Positions 55,614 through 64,000 of a stretch of 64,000 nt of DNA are shown here, one piece after another. This DNA comes from Hyphomicrobiaceae bacterium (GTDB taxonomy: Bacteria; Pseudomonadota; Alphaproteobacteria; Rhizobiales; Xanthobacteraceae): NCBI GenBank assembly GCA_021324465.1, contig JAJPJB010000042.1, positions 1 to 64,000 on the forward strand. Reading direction: 5' to 3'. Each line of letters starts with the position of its first letter. Positions within the stretch are counted from its first letter, which is position 1. The notes beneath the pieces are model-generated. The model was not told where the DNA came from, did no database searches, and worked only from the letters and a program-made list of their open reading frames with translations. A program made the translations under genes and the position numbers.

Positions 55614-56260
55614 GGCTTCCACTTCAAAAAATTTGCGATCAGCGCGATGCCGAGTTTTTGGCTCTTCTCGGGATGAAATTGGGTGCCGACAATATTATCG
55701 CGTCCGACCACGGCGGTAACGGCGCCGCCGTAATCGGCCTCGGCAATCAGATCGGCGCGGTCCGCGGGCTTGAGTTGATAGGAGTGCACAAAATAAGCGT
55801 GGCGCCCATGCGGACCCAGGGCGAGGCCGGCAAGCAGCGGATGCTCTCGCGCGACATTGAGCGTGTTCCAGCCCATATGCGGAATTTTCAGGCGTGGGTC
55901 TTTGGGTGTGATGCGATCCACCTCGCCAGCGATCCAGCCGAGACCATCTTTCACTTCATATTCGAGACCGCGCTCGGCGAGGAGCTGCATGCCCACGCAA
56001 ATGCCGAGGAACGGGCGGCCCCGCCGGCGTACCGAGTTGTCGAGCGCCTCGATCATTCCGGGCACCGCGTCGAGGCCCCGTTTGCAGTCGGCGAAAGCGC
56101 CGACGCCGGGGAGCACCACACGCTCGGCGCGCGCCACAACGTCCGGATCTTGCGTCACCACAATGGGCTGGTCCAGACCGGCCTCCTGCGCCGCACGCTC
56201 AAAGGCTTTCGCCGCCGAATGCAGGTTGCCCGAGCTGTAGTCGACGATTGCGACACTCAC
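55610..56260 (-). CDS. hisH: Imidazole glycerol phosphate synthase, glutaminase subunit
   Basis: A 216-residue class I glutamine amidotransferase that supplies ammonia to HisF. The nucleophile is in [10 protein letters not shown]; the His-Glu pair is in G-T-Q-F-H-P-E-K-S. The N-terminus reads [13 protein letters not shown]. It starts at GTG 56260, overlapping the DUF2628 stop by 4 bases, and the frame upstream of this is not part of the protein. Confidence 0.96.
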   Translation of the reverse strand: MSVAIVDYSSGNLHSAAKAFERAAQEAGLDQPIVVTQDPDVVARAERVVLPGVGAFADCKRGLDAVPGMIEALDNSVRRRGRPFLGICVGMQLLAERGLEYEVKDGLGWIAGEVDRITPKDPRLKIPHMGWNTLNVAREHPLLAGLALGPHGRHAYFVHSYQLKPADRADLIAEADYGGAVTAVVGRDNIVGTQFHPEKSQKLGIALIANFLKWKP

Positions 56261-56775
56261 CGCCGTGCTCCTGGCTCGGGGAATAGGCCGATGATACCGG
56301 ACGAATAGGCCGCCCGCGGCGCCGCTGCTGAAGCCGGTGCTGCCGTCGGCGGCGGAGGCGGTGGTGCCGGCGCTTCGCTCGACGATGGCGCGCGCCGCAC
56401 CCAAGCGTCAAAAAACCGTCGCTCGGCATCTTCGAGATCGGTGCCGGTAACGACGCCGATCGTCTTCCAGCGTCGGCGTCGAAGTCCGAGACGGCGCAAG
56501 GTGCCGCCCTCAAGTCCGACCAAAAGCGCGATCAAGACAGCGACGAGCGAGATCACCGTGCCGGAAGCGCCAACAGCACGCATTGCTGTTTCGATACCGA
56601 TTGTGAGAATAAGATAGAGCATCAGCACCAACCAAAGCCGGTGCCTCAGCATCCATAACGGCGCGAGCAAAAACGCCCACCAATAGAAGCCGTCGCGCAC
56701 AAAGGCAAAGCGCGTCGGGTCGGCCAAGGCGCCGGACTCCCGCACCGGCGGTTCGTGAACGGTGTAAACGGGCAT
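56257..56775 (-). CDS. DUF2628-family membrane protein in the his operon
   Basis: A 172-residue protein. It starts [10 protein letters not shown], then [19 protein letters not shown], typical of DUF2628, with three membrane helices (residues 30-100). The tail is alanine/proline-rich with a run of eight prolines broken by one alanine. It sits between hisB and hisH, a conserved place in this order, but no role in histidine synthesis is known to me. It overlaps hisH by 4 bases, so translation is coupled. Confidence 0.85.
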   Translation of the reverse strand: MPVYTVHEPPVRESGALADPTRFAFVRDGFYWWAFLLAPLWMLRHRLWLVLMLYLILTIGIETAMRAVGASGTVISLVAVLIALLVGLEGGTLRRLGLRRRRWKTIGVVTGTDLEDAERRFFDAWVRRAPSSSEAPAPPPPPPTAAPASAAAPRAAYSSGIIGLFPEPGARR

Positions 56776-56842
56776 GACTGTATAGTGGCTTTCGTCGTTT
56801 GAGCGCCAAGCACGATCTGTGGCAAATCGTGGCCGCTATTAT

Positions 56843-57436
56843 CTAGTTACCGAGTGTGCCTTTGGTCGAGGGCACTTCGTTGGCCGCCTTCGGGTCGATT
56901 GCGACCGCCGCGCGCAACGCCCGCGCCAGCCCTTTGAAGCACGACTCGGCAATGTGATGGTCGTTGCTGCCATAAAGCGTGGCAACGTGCAGTGTCAGCG
57001 CCGCATTGACAGCAAAGGCCTGGAACCATTCCTGCACGAGTTCGGTGTCGAACGGGCCTATCTTTGCGCGTCCGAACTCAACCTTGAAGACCAAAAACGG
57101 ACGACCGGATATGTCAAGCGCGATGCGGGTGAGCGCCTCGTCCATTGGAACATGCACATCGGCGTAACGGGTAATACCCTTCATGTCGCCGAGTGCCTGT
57201 TTCACAGCCTGGCCCAGCGCGATGCCGACATCCTCGGTGGTGTGGTGATGGTCGATGTGCAGATCGCCCTTGGCCTTGACCGTCAGATCGATCCGCGAAT
57301 GCCGCGCGAGCAGATCGAGCATATGATCCAGGAAACCGATGCCGGTCGCGATTGACGAGGCGCCGGTACCGTCGAGGTTAACGGCCACCTCGACATCGGT
57401 TTCCTTGGTCGTGCGTTTCACGGATGCCTTGCGCAT
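56843..57436 (-). CDS. hisB: Imidazoleglycerol-phosphate dehydratase
   Basis: A 197-residue single-function HisB (no phosphatase domain), as usual outside enterics. Mn-binding motifs are [25 protein letters not shown] and [12 protein letters not shown]. The ATG at 57436 (M-R-K-A-S-V-K-R) fits; the open frame continues upstream but lies antisense to hslV. First gene of the his operon; divergent from hslV by 169 bases. Confidence 0.97.
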   Translation of the reverse strand: MRKASVKRTTKETDVEVAVNLDGTGASSIATGIGFLDHMLDLLARHSRIDLTVKAKGDLHIDHHHTTEDVGIALGQAVKQALGDMKGITRYADVHVPMDEALTRIALDISGRPFLVFKVEFGRAKIGPFDTELVQEWFQAFAVNAALTLHVATLYGSNDHHIAESCFKGLARALRAAVAIDPKAANEVPSTKGTLGN

Positions 57437-57605
57437 CGTGCTCTCCAGAGCCGCGCCGAGGGCGCTTTGCCGGGCGCCTTTTAACAGGGCCGAGCGGGCC
57501 AGCCAATCTTTCCGGCGGCCGCCCGGCACGCATTTGCATTGCCGGACGGCAACTCCTAAATCATTGCCTTGACCGCGGGTTTTCCCAACGCACGACGACG
57601 CCTTC

Positions 57606-58169
57606 ATGGCAGCGAACGAGACCGCCCAAGCCAGCCTCTGGCACGGCACAACAATCCTGACCGTCCGCAAAGGCGGACTGGTCGCAGTCGGCGGCGACGG
57701 GCAGGTTTCGATCGGCCAGACCATCGTCAAAGCCAATGCCAAGAAGGTCCGCCGGCTCGGCAAGGGCGACGTCATCGGCGGCTTCGCCGGTGCCACGGCC
57801 GACGCCTTTACCCTGTTCGAGCGATTGGAATCCAAGCTCGAACAATATCCCGGCCAGCTCACGCGCGCCGCGGTGGAGCTTGCCAAGGATTGGCGGACCG
57901 ACCGGTTCCTGCGCCGGCTGGAAGCGATGATGATCGTGGCCGATAAGGACATTTCGCTTGTGCTCACCGGTACCGGCGACGTGCTTGAGCCTGAGGGCGG
58001 TATCACCGGCATAGGTTCGGGCGGCAATTATGCGCTTGCTGCGGCACGGGCGCTCGCCGACGGGCCGCTGGATGCGGAAGCCATCGTGCGCCGGTCGCTC
58101 GATATTGCAGCCGAAATCTGCGTCTACACCAACCGCAATGTGACCATCGAGACGTTGAAGGCCGCCTGA
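57606..58169 (+). CDS. hslV: ATP-dependent protease subunit HslV
   Basis: A 187-residue proteasome-like peptidase. After processing, the nucleophile is Thr15 in [26 protein letters not shown] and [14 protein letters not shown] are standard. It forms the proteolytic double ring capped by HslU. A possible sigma-32 promoter upstream (CCTAAAT at about 57554) has a poor -35 element. It is followed three bases later by a GNAT gene. Confidence 0.96.
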   Translation: MAANETAQASLWHGTTILTVRKGGLVAVGGDGQVSIGQTIVKANAKKVRRLGKGDVIGGFAGATADAFTLFERLESKLEQYPGQLTRAAVELAKDWRTDRFLRRLEAMMIVADKDISLVLTGTGDVLEPEGGITGIGSGGNYALAAARALADGPLDAEAIVRRSLDIAAEICVYTNRNVTIETLKAA

Positions 58170-58172
58170 GTT

Positions 58173-58682
58173 ATGCCGTCGTCCGGAAATGCACGTGGGC
58201 CCGACTATGCCTTTCGGAGCATGACAGCATCGGATTTGCCGCAGATCCGGTGCTGGCTCCGCGAGCCGCACGTTGCGCGATGGTGGGGCGATCCGGACAC
58301 CCAATATGCCTTGATCAAGGGCGATCTCGATCATCCCGCCATGGATCAATTCGTCGTCGCCATCGATGATCGGCCCTTTGCCTATCTGCAGTGCTATGAT
58401 CCTACCGCGTGGCCCAACAACGGTTTCGGTCCATTACCGCGGGCCGCGCGCGGCATCGATCTATTTATCGGCGAGCCCGGCGTGATCGAGCGCGGCCACG
58501 GCACGGCGTTAATCCGTGGGTTCATTAGCCGTCTGAGGGAAACGGGTGTGCCGCGGGTCGTGACCGACCCTGATGCGGCCAATGCGCGCGCGGTGCGCGC
58601 CTATGAAAAGGCCGGGTTTGAAAAAGTGCGTCTTGTAAATACGCCCGACGGCTGCGCGTTGTTCATGGTATGCAACACATGA
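58173..58682 (+). CDS. GNAT-family N-acetyltransferase, between hslV and hslU
   Basis: A 169-residue acetyl-CoA-dependent transferase similar to aminoglycoside 6'-N-acetyltransferases. It has [13 protein letters not shown] near residue 30, a D-L-F-I-G-E-P strand followed by [10 protein letters not shown] (acetyl-CoA loop), and [13 protein letters not shown]. It lies 3 bases after hslV and overlaps hslU by 4 bases, so it is expressed with the protease. Resistance to aminoglycosides cannot be claimed; the native substrate is unknown. Confidence 0.88.
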   Translation: MPSSGNARGPDYAFRSMTASDLPQIRCWLREPHVARWWGDPDTQYALIKGDLDHPAMDQFVVAIDDRPFAYLQCYDPTAWPNNGFGPLPRAARGIDLFIGEPGVIERGHGTALIRGFISRLRETGVPRVVTDPDAANARAVRAYEKAGFEKVRLVNTPDGCALFMVCNT

Positions 58683-59983
58683 CCGACTTCTCCCCTCGCG
58701 AAATTGTCTCCGAGCTCGACCGCTACATCGTCGGCCAAGCCGATGCCAAGCGTGCCGTCGCCATTGCCTTGCGCAATCGCTGGCGACGGCTGCAGCTTGA
58801 CGAGCGGCTGCGCGAAGAGGTGCTGCCGAAGAACATTCTGATGATCGGGCCAACCGGTGTCGGCAAGACCGAGATTTCGCGACGGCTGGCAAAGCTTGCC
58901 GGAGCGCCGTTTTTGAAGGTCGAGGCGACAAAATTCACCGAGGTCGGCTATGTCGGCCGCGATGTCGAGCAGATCGTGCGGGACCTTGTCGAGGTTGCGA
59001 TCACGCTGACGCGCGATAAGAAGCGCAAGGACGTGCGCGCGCGAGCGCAGAAGGCCGCCGAGGACCGCGTGCTTGATGCGCTGGTCGGCGCCAGTGCCAG
59101 CGCTTCGACCAAGGACACGTTCCGCAAGAAGCTGCGCGCCGGCGAACTCGATGACAAAGAGATCGAGATTGAAGTGCAGGCGCAGGGCGGGCTGCCGATG
59201 TTCGATATTCCCGGCATGCCTGGCGCGCAGATGGGAGCGATCTCGATCGGCGATATTTTCGGCAAGCTCGGCGGTGGCCGAACCAAGACGCGGCGCGTCA
59301 CTGTTCACGATTCCTATGACATCCTGATCAACGAGGAATCCGACAAGCTTCTCGACACCGACCAGCTGACGCAAGAAGCCATCAAAGCGGTCGAGAACAA
59401 CGGCATCGTGTTCCTTGACGAAATCGACAAGATCTGCGCGCGTGACGGCCGCGCCGGCGCCGACGTGTCGCGCGAGGGTGTGCAGCGCGACTTGCTGCCG
59501 CTGATCGAAGGTACCACTGTCGCCACGAAACACGGATCGGTGAAGACTGACCACATTTTGTTCATCGCTTCGGGCGCCTTCCACATTTCGAAACCGTCCG
59601 ATCTGCTGCCCGAGCTGCAGGGCCGGCTGCCGATCCGCGTTGAGCTCAAGCCGCTGACCCGCGACGATTTTCGCCGCATTCTGACCGAGCCGGAAGCTTC
59701 CCTGATCAAGCAATATGTGGCGCTGATGGGCACCGAAGGCGTCACGCTCGAATTCTCCGAAGACGCGATCGATGCGGTGGCTGACGTGGCGGTTGCGGTG
59801 AATTCGAGCGTCGAAAATATCGGTGCGCGCCGTTTGCAAACTGTCATGGAGCGCGTGCTCGATGACGTGTCGTTCGGCGCGCCCGATCGCTCAGGCGACA
59901 CCGTGCGCATCGATGCTGATTACGTGCACAAGCATGTCGGCGATCTGGCGAAGAACGCCGATCTGAGCCGCTTTATCCTCTAG
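58679..59983 (+). CDS. hslU: ATP-dependent protease ATPase subunit HslU
   Basis: A 434-residue AAA+ unfoldase. It begins [20 protein letters not shown], with Walker [11 protein letters not shown], the pore loop G-Y-V-G-R-D, Walker [11 protein letters not shown], and the C-terminal D-L-S-R-F-I-L that docks into HslV. The I-domain (about residues 110-230) is present. The start overlaps the GNAT stop (ATGA). Confidence 0.97.
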   Translation: MTDFSPREIVSELDRYIVGQADAKRAVAIALRNRWRRLQLDERLREEVLPKNILMIGPTGVGKTEISRRLAKLAGAPFLKVEATKFTEVGYVGRDVEQIVRDLVEVAITLTRDKKRKDVRARAQKAAEDRVLDALVGASASASTKDTFRKKLRAGELDDKEIEIEVQAQGGLPMFDIPGMPGAQMGAISIGDIFGKLGGGRTKTRRVTVHDSYDILINEESDKLLDTDQLTQEAIKAVENNGIVFLDEIDKICARDGRAGADVSREGVQRDLLPLIEGTTVATKHGSVKTDHILFIASGAFHISKPSDLLPELQGRLPIRVELKPLTRDDFRRILTEPEASLIKQYVALMGTEGVTLEFSEDAIDAVADVAVAVNSSVENIGARRLQTVMERVLDDVSFGAPDRSGDTVRIDADYVHKHVGDLAKNADLSRFIL

Positions 59984-59995
59984 CTGGCTGGGACC

Positions 59996-60181
59996 TCAGT
60001 CCGTTGCCGTCGCGAGCAGATGGTCGAGCCGAGTGCTCGCCGGTACCAGATCCGCCCGCTCTGCGCGATTGATTTCGCGGATCATCGCCATCCATTGCTC
60101 CACCTGCGCCAGCATCTTCGAATCACTGATTGGCGCGCGCGCAGCCTCGATCTTGGCGGACGAAGCGGGAACATCGGTCAT
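59996..60181 (-). CDS. Small uncharacterised protein
   Basis: A 61-residue acidic/basic mixed protein, predicted helical, without signal or membrane segment. The middle reads A-P-I-S-D-S-K-M-L-A-Q-V-E-Q-W-M-A-M-I. It ends 12 bases from the hslU stop, convergent. Its sober composition and fit in the gap suggest a real gene, but I recognise no family. Confidence 0.5.
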   Translation of the reverse strand: MTDVPASSAKIEAARAPISDSKMLAQVEQWMAMIREINRAERADLVPASTRLDHLLATATD

Positions 60182-60273
60182 AACGGCACTACTCCGACAA
60201 CGCTACAGACATCCTTTCTCGCCGACGAAGGTGGCCGTTTCGTGCGGATAATTTGACAATCTTCATTTTAAGG

Positions 60274-60822
60274 TTAACGAATTCGCCGCAATCGCACATA
60301 AAGCGCGCCCGCTCCGCCGTGCGCCACATGCGCCTCGGCAAAGCCGACGACGAGCGCGCGAAAGTTCGGCAGCGCAAGCCACAGCGGCACCTGTCGCCGC
60401 AGCACGCCGCGCTCGCGCTCAACATCGCCGGATTTTTCCGTCCCCTTCCCGGTCACGATGAGCACCAAGCGGGCGCCATCCGCCTGCGCCCGGCGCAAAA
60501 AGGACAACAGCCTGCGATGTGCCTCGCTTTGTGTCATTCCGTGCAAATCGATGCGCGCATCGATCGCCTGCCGGCCGCGCGCAACCTGTTGCCTCTGCCG
60601 CCGATCGAGCGGCGCCGGAGATGGCGGCTTTTTTGAAGGCGGCGCCTGTGACCGTTTCGGCGTGGCGCGCGGCGTTTCAGCCGTCTCGCCCTTTATGGCG
60701 GCCGCCGCTTCAGGCTTCTCGGATTGGAATTTAGCCTCGGTTTGACGGAGCGGCGCAACCGAGCGCACAAAGCCGCTCCACAGCGCGCGCTCCGCATCGG
60801 TCAGCTGACGGCGGCGCCTCAT
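60274..60822 (-). CDS. Smr-domain protein
   Basis: A 182-residue protein. The first 80 residues are low-complexity (P, S, K, A-rich), the rest an Smr (small MutS-related) domain: I-D-L-H-G-M-T-Q-S-E-A-H-R, V-L-I-V-T-G-K-G, and H-G-G-A-G-A-L-Y-V-R-L. Smr domains act as nucleases in DNA or RNA metabolism; the D-L-H-G and H-G-G-x-G-A motifs needed for this are intact. It overlaps the mltA stop by 4 bases, so the two are co-translated. Confidence 0.9.
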   Translation of the reverse strand: MRRRRQLTDAERALWSGFVRSVAPLRQTEAKFQSEKPEAAAAIKGETAETPRATPKRSQAPPSKKPPSPAPLDRRQRQQVARGRQAIDARIDLHGMTQSEAHRRLLSFLRRAQADGARLVLIVTGKGTEKSGDVERERGVLRRQVPLWLALPNFRALVVGFAEAHVAHGGAGALYVRLRRIR

Positions 60823-62237
60823 TTTCTTTGTCGCGCAATGGCCTTCGCCTTCGGCGCCCCTGCCGGCGCGATTGCGGGTCTGGCTTCGGGCAAAGGGACA
60901 TCTTGCGCGGTCAGGTCTGCAGGAGGCGGATCGGTTGCGTCCGGCAGCGCCGTGGGATCATCCATCGTACTGGTGGCGAAACTAAACGGGCCGGGCCGCT
61001 CCGGCGGCAGCGGGATATCGCGGCCGGCTTCGACTGGATCGAGTGCACGCGGCAGCAGCATGACGAAACCGCCGGTATGTTTGATGCGTCCGGCAATGCG
61101 CGCGGCTTCATCGCCAGCACCGAAATAAATGTCGGCGCGTGCCGGGCCGACAATCGCCGAACCGGTATCCTGGGCGATCATCAGACGGTCAAATTTGGTT
61201 GCCGCCTTTTCGCCAGCGATCGGCAAGGCGGCCTGGATGAAGAACGGCGTGCCGTAGGCATGCAGCGAACGGTCCACGGCGATCGAGCGGCCGGGCATGA
61301 GCTGCACGCCCTCGCCGCCGACTGCTTCATCTTCGTTGGCGAGATTGGTAATGCGAAAAAAAACATAGGACCTGTTCTGCCGGCGCACATCTTTAGCCTG
61401 ATCGGGATTGGCCTCCATCCAGTCGCGGATGCTTTGCATCGACACCTGGTCCTTGGTCATGATCTTGCTGTCGACCAGAACGCGACCGACCGGCGTATAG
61501 GGCCAGCCGTTGTGAGAGTCGTAATTCACGCGCAAGATGGTGCCGTCCTCGAGCCTGATACGCGCCGATCCCTGGATCTGGGCGAACAGGACGTCGACCT
61601 GGTCGCGCAGATAGCAGATTTCCAGATGCCAGCCGTCGAGTGCGCCGTCCTCGATTTCCGCGCGCGTATAATACGGCACGATCTTGCGCCGGCCGACTCG
61701 ACGGCCGACAAACACACCCTTGCTCGGGAACACGTCGCCAAGCTTGCGCCGTCCCGACGCGACGAGATTCGGCGGACGGCGATAAAGCGGCGCCGTAAAT
61801 TCGCCGGTCGGCACACGCGATCCGTCCATGATCGGCTCGTAATAGCCGGTGAGAAAGCCGTCCGTGTCACCGAGCTTATTGATGCGGATCGGCGCAAAAT
61901 TCTCCTCGAAGAATTTTTTGGCACCCTCGTCGTCGAGCGGAATCGCCGCTTTAGCGCGGACGCAGATATCCTTCAGCGCGGCGGGAATTGCCGGAAGCTC
62001 TCGCGTTTGTCGTTGCTTGGCGTCGAGAGTTCGGCAGCTTGATAGGAAGGCGGCGAAGGCCGCGGCATGATCATCGTCGTTCCAGCCCTCGAGCTCCGCC
62101 CAATCGACTGGCTGATATTGCGTGTCCGGGAATGTGATCGGCTGGCGCTCCTGCCCGAAAGCGCGGCCATGCGCGGCGACAAAAATGCCGACAACGCCCG
62201 CGAGCAGGATCAGCAGACGAACGCCGTACGCCGCCAT
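60819..62237 (-). CDS. mltA: Membrane-bound lytic murein transglycosylase A
   Basis: A 472-residue exported enzyme cutting peptidoglycan glycan strands. A signal sequence covers residues 1-28 (no lipobox cysteine, unlike E. coli MltA). The MltA domain has F-L-T-G-Y-Y-E-P-I-M-D-G-S-R and F-A-Q-I-Q-G-S-A-R-I; the C-terminal 3D domain has I-A-Q-D-T-G-S-A-I-V-G-P-A-R-A-D-I-Y. A proline-rich tail follows. Encoded between the Tim44-like gene (4 bases upstream) and the Smr gene. Confidence 0.93.
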   Translation of the reverse strand: MAAYGVRLLILLAGVVGIFVAAHGRAFGQERQPITFPDTQYQPVDWAELEGWNDDDHAAAFAAFLSSCRTLDAKQRQTRELPAIPAALKDICVRAKAAIPLDDEGAKKFFEENFAPIRINKLGDTDGFLTGYYEPIMDGSRVPTGEFTAPLYRRPPNLVASGRRKLGDVFPSKGVFVGRRVGRRKIVPYYTRAEIEDGALDGWHLEICYLRDQVDVLFAQIQGSARIRLEDGTILRVNYDSHNGWPYTPVGRVLVDSKIMTKDQVSMQSIRDWMEANPDQAKDVRRQNRSYVFFRITNLANEDEAVGGEGVQLMPGRSIAVDRSLHAYGTPFFIQAALPIAGEKAATKFDRLMIAQDTGSAIVGPARADIYFGAGDEAARIAGRIKHTGGFVMLLPRALDPVEAGRDIPLPPERPGPFSFATSTMDDPTALPDATDPPPADLTAQDVPLPEARPAIAPAGAPKAKAIARQRK

Positions 62238-62241
62238 CGCC

Positions 62242-62964
62242 TCACTGCCCGGATTCGGTCGCGATCACTTTCCAGTTTGGATCGCGCGAGGAAATGTCGC
62301 GCGCAAAGGTCCACACGTCCGTCACGTCGATGACCTTCTCGGCATTGCCTTCGACCACCGTGCCGGCGCGGTCGCGCGTTGCGCTTATGAGTTTTGAAAG
62401 AAAGCGAACCGTCACTTGCGCGGTGCGATTGCGCAATTCGGCGGCGGTGATCATGGAACTGTCAATCGACACGAATCGCGTCTCGGCACTTTCGCCGCGG
62501 CGCTCGCGCTCAGTAATCGCGGTGTCAAAGCCGTCAAACACTTCCCGTGACAAGAGGCTGCGCAATTGGCGGCGGTCGCCGCTGGCAAAGGCCGTCACGA
62601 TCATCTCGTACGCCGCGCGCGCGCCGGCAATGAAATGCCGGCCGTCAAAGCTCTGATCGGCGGCGGCAATCGCATCAAGCCCCGCGGCCACGCCCGAACC
62701 GCCTTCGGCAATGTCCTTCCACCGATCGGCAGGCGAGGTTGGCGCGGCCTCGGTCGGCCGCGCTACAGTCTCCGGAGGACGCTGCGGCAGAGTAACGACC
62801 TTGTCGCTGGCCGGCGGGCTGCGCACCACATCGCGTGCCGAATAGGGATCATAAGGCGGCCGTTCCCGGCCCGTCCGCTGACCCAGGACGCTGCGCAGGC
62901 GCAGGAAAATGAACACGGCAAGCGCCAGGAAAATGATGGTATAAATGTCGAACACGTCAGGCAT
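62242..62964 (-). CDS. Tim44-like domain membrane protein (TimA)
   Basis: A 240-residue protein with one membrane helix near residues 5-24 (I-I-F-L-A-L-A-V-F-I-F-L-R-L-R), a linker rich in P and R, then a Tim44-like domain from about residue 100 (F-I-A-G-A-R-A-A-Y-E-M-I-V, G-D-R-R-Q-L-R-S-L-L-S). The C-terminal strand is F-A-R-D-I-S-S-R-D-P-N-W. Alphaproteobacterial homologues are the bacterial relatives of mitochondrial Tim44. The ATG at 62964 fits the helix; a start at 63018 is possible. Linked to mltA and, divergently, secB. Confidence 0.9.
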   Translation of the reverse strand: MPDVFDIYTIIFLALAVFIFLRLRSVLGQRTGRERPPYDPYSARDVVRSPPASDKVVTLPQRPPETVARPTEAAPTSPADRWKDIAEGGSGVAAGLDAIAAADQSFDGRHFIAGARAAYEMIVTAFASGDRRQLRSLLSREVFDGFDTAITERERRGESAETRFVSIDSSMITAAELRNRTAQVTVRFLSKLISATRDRAGTVVEGNAEKVIDVTDVWTFARDISSRDPNWKVIATESGQ

Positions 62965-63367
62965 TCTTTCGGCGTCGCTGGTAGCGGGAACGGTACAACC
63001 GCAGGGGTCCGAACTCACCGCCGGAGGAAACCGGGTCCCTCGGGATATGTAGGCACGCCTTTCTCCAGGTACAGCCTTGGCGCCAATTCGTGGCCGATAA
63101 TCGTGACCTTAGCGTGCCGACGCTGAAGATTAAACCTTCGCCGGGCTGGCGCCAATCGCGGATGCACCCCTCTTCGACATGCTTTTGGGAGAACGGACGA
63201 ATTTGCCAGCCGAATCATACCGCCCGGCCGGGCGGCGGATCGGCATTGTTCGCCTCAATGGCCTGTGTTAGCCAAGCCGGCGGTCAAGGTCTGTTAATCA
63301 AGTCACGCCATGAGCCAAGGCCGAATACGGGGCCAAAGCCGTGCGCGGTCGCCGGAGATCAAAGAGT
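62965..63367. other. Divergent intergenic region between the Tim44-like gene and secB
   Basis: No gene supported in about 400 bases. Relatives often carry fxsA here; no FxsA-like frame is visible. The region should hold promoters for both flanking genes, but I cannot point to a clear -35/-10 pair. Confidence 0.35.
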
Positions 63368-63871
63368 ATGTCAGCGACCAATGGCGGGCCCGACCCGCAA
63401 GCCGGAACATTGCAGATGCCGATGCCGCAGATCGGCATGGTCACCCAATACGTGAAGGACTTTTCCTTCGAGAATCCGAACGCGCCGCGCTCGATGGCGC
63501 CGAGCACCCAGCAGCCCGGCATCAATATCAATATCGGGGTCGAGGCGGCGCCGCTGACCGAGAGTGATTGCGAGGTAACGCTGCGCCTGGATGGCCGTGC
63601 CGAATCGCAGGGTTTGCTGCTGTTCAGCTTCGAGCTGCTCTATTGCGGCGTGTTCCGCGTCATCAATGTGCCGGCCGACAGCCTTCAGCCGACCATCATG
63701 ATCGAGTGCCCGCGGCTTTTGTTTCCATTCGCCCGCGAGATCATCGCGACGGCGACCCGCAACGGTGGCTTTCCGCCGCTCATGCTGGAGCCGGTAGACT
63801 TCGCCGCGCTGTACCGTCAGCGCATGGCCAGCGCGCAGGGTTCGCCGGCATTTCCGATGAATCCGAACTAA
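63368..63871 (+). CDS. secB: Protein-export chaperone SecB
   Basis: A 167-residue tetrameric chaperone keeping precursor proteins unfolded for SecA. It has [31 protein letters not shown] and the C-terminal signature [10 protein letters not shown] and [13 protein letters not shown]. Starts at ATG 63368. Its stop overlaps the convergent dnaQ stop by 4 bases. Confidence 0.97.
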   Translation: MSATNGGPDPQAGTLQMPMPQIGMVTQYVKDFSFENPNAPRSMAPSTQQPGININIGVEAAPLTESDCEVTLRLDGRAESQGLLLFSFELLYCGVFRVINVPADSLQPTIMIECPRLLFPFAREIIATATRNGGFPPLMLEPVDFAALYRQRMASAQGSPAFPMNPN

Positions 63872-64000
63872 TCCAGGCTTACGTAATCGCGCCAGATCGC
63901 GTTTTCGCCCAGGCTGGCAACAAAGCGACGATGCGCGGCACGCTCCTCATCCGAGATTCGGGGCGGAAGCGGCGCGGGCCGTTCTCGCAACACGATCGGT
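63868..64000 (-). CDS. dnaQ: DNA polymerase III epsilon subunit, C-terminal end (cut by window edge)
   Basis: The minus strand from the right edge is open for 43 codons to a TAG at 63870-63868. It reads [16 protein letters not shown], then [13 protein letters not shown], ending I-W-R-D-Y-V-S-L-D. This matches the alphaproteobacterial DnaQ tail, including the A-H-x-x-F-V-x-x-L-G pattern. dnaQ next to secB is the usual order. The exonuclease domain lies outside the window. Confidence 0.8.
   Translation of the reverse strand, partial: PIVLRERPAPLPPRISDEERAAHRRFVASLGENAIWRDYVSLD

Noticed and set aside
57530-57560. Possible sigma-32 promoter before hslV (TTTG, N18, CCTAAAT)
   Set aside because: Mismatches in both elements; not reliable without data.
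63015-63218. Small minus-strand frame between the Tim44-like gene and secB
   Set aside because: No resemblance to FxsA or any other protein; arginine-rich shadow composition.

Overview
The window reads as chromosomal DNA of an alphaproteobacterium of the order Hyphomicrobiales (Rhizobiales), closest in flavour to Nitrobacteraceae/Xanthobacteraceae. The reasons are the high GC content, the linkage groups hisB-DUF2628-hisH-hisA-hisF-hisE-coaA, hslV-GNAT-hslU, mltA-Tim44-secB-dnaQ, dnaK-dnaJ-pmtA-pyrF and grpE-hrcA-rph-rdgB-hemW, and two copies of a short intergenic repeat that I recognise from this group. I saw no rRNA, tRNA, CRISPR array, transposase, prophage or plasmid gene. The assignment to an order is inference from gene order and protein resemblance; no database search was possible.

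Layout. 1-4722: surface polysaccharide genes (a cut-off glycosyltransferase missing from simple ORF lists, a Wzx-like flippase, a WecG/TagA-type transferase, a NodB-type deacetylase, a GT4 transferase). 5000-9301: an RND efflux pump (adaptor and permease, no outer-membrane channel). 9721-10885: a DUF2189 membrane protein and a tiny exported protein, facing each other across a strong hairpin terminator. 11041-20939: an uncharacterised catabolic block with an acyl-CoA ligase, enoyl-CoA hydratase, solute-binding protein, FAH hydrolase, class V PLP enzyme, PhyH dioxygenase and COG4091-type oxidoreductase on the plus strand, then a TauD-type dioxygenase and a thioesterase on the minus strand. 21464-29727: housekeeping repair and metabolism (nth, an Ada/Ogt-like methyltransferase, gpmI, argE, dapB, pyrF) plus a tandem DUF1330 protein. 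29740-38029: phospholipid methyltransferase, then the heat-shock genes dnaJ, dnaK, grpE and hrcA, with alkB and an exported protein in between. 38121-42171: an MmgE/PrpD protein and rph-rdgB-hemW. 42201-47973: an LpoA-like lipoprotein, rsmI, yraN, gshB and comM. 48147-53086: an FkbM methyltransferase, folE, a hybrid histidine kinase and coaA. 53139-57436: the histidine operon, interrupted by an opposing pseudogene. 57606-64000: hslVU, Smr, MltA, a Tim44-like protein, SecB and the DnaQ C-terminus.

How the parts fit. Much of the right half concerns protein quality control and envelope assembly: DnaK/DnaJ/GrpE, HslUV and SecB. An alphaproteobacterial sigma-32 (RpoH) promoter with all consensus positions matched lies upstream of dnaK, and a weaker candidate lies upstream of grpE. 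The least explained region is the 11-21 kb catabolic block, whose enzymes suggest CoA-dependent breakdown of an imported acid. Other notable signals are a 2-hydroxychromene-2-carboxylate isomerase pseudogene with an internal deletion and frameshift, inserted against the direction of the his operon; a 21-bp tandem repeat running into the comM start codon; and a 17-bp duplication that places a Shine-Dalgarno sequence in front of a TTG start for hrcA.
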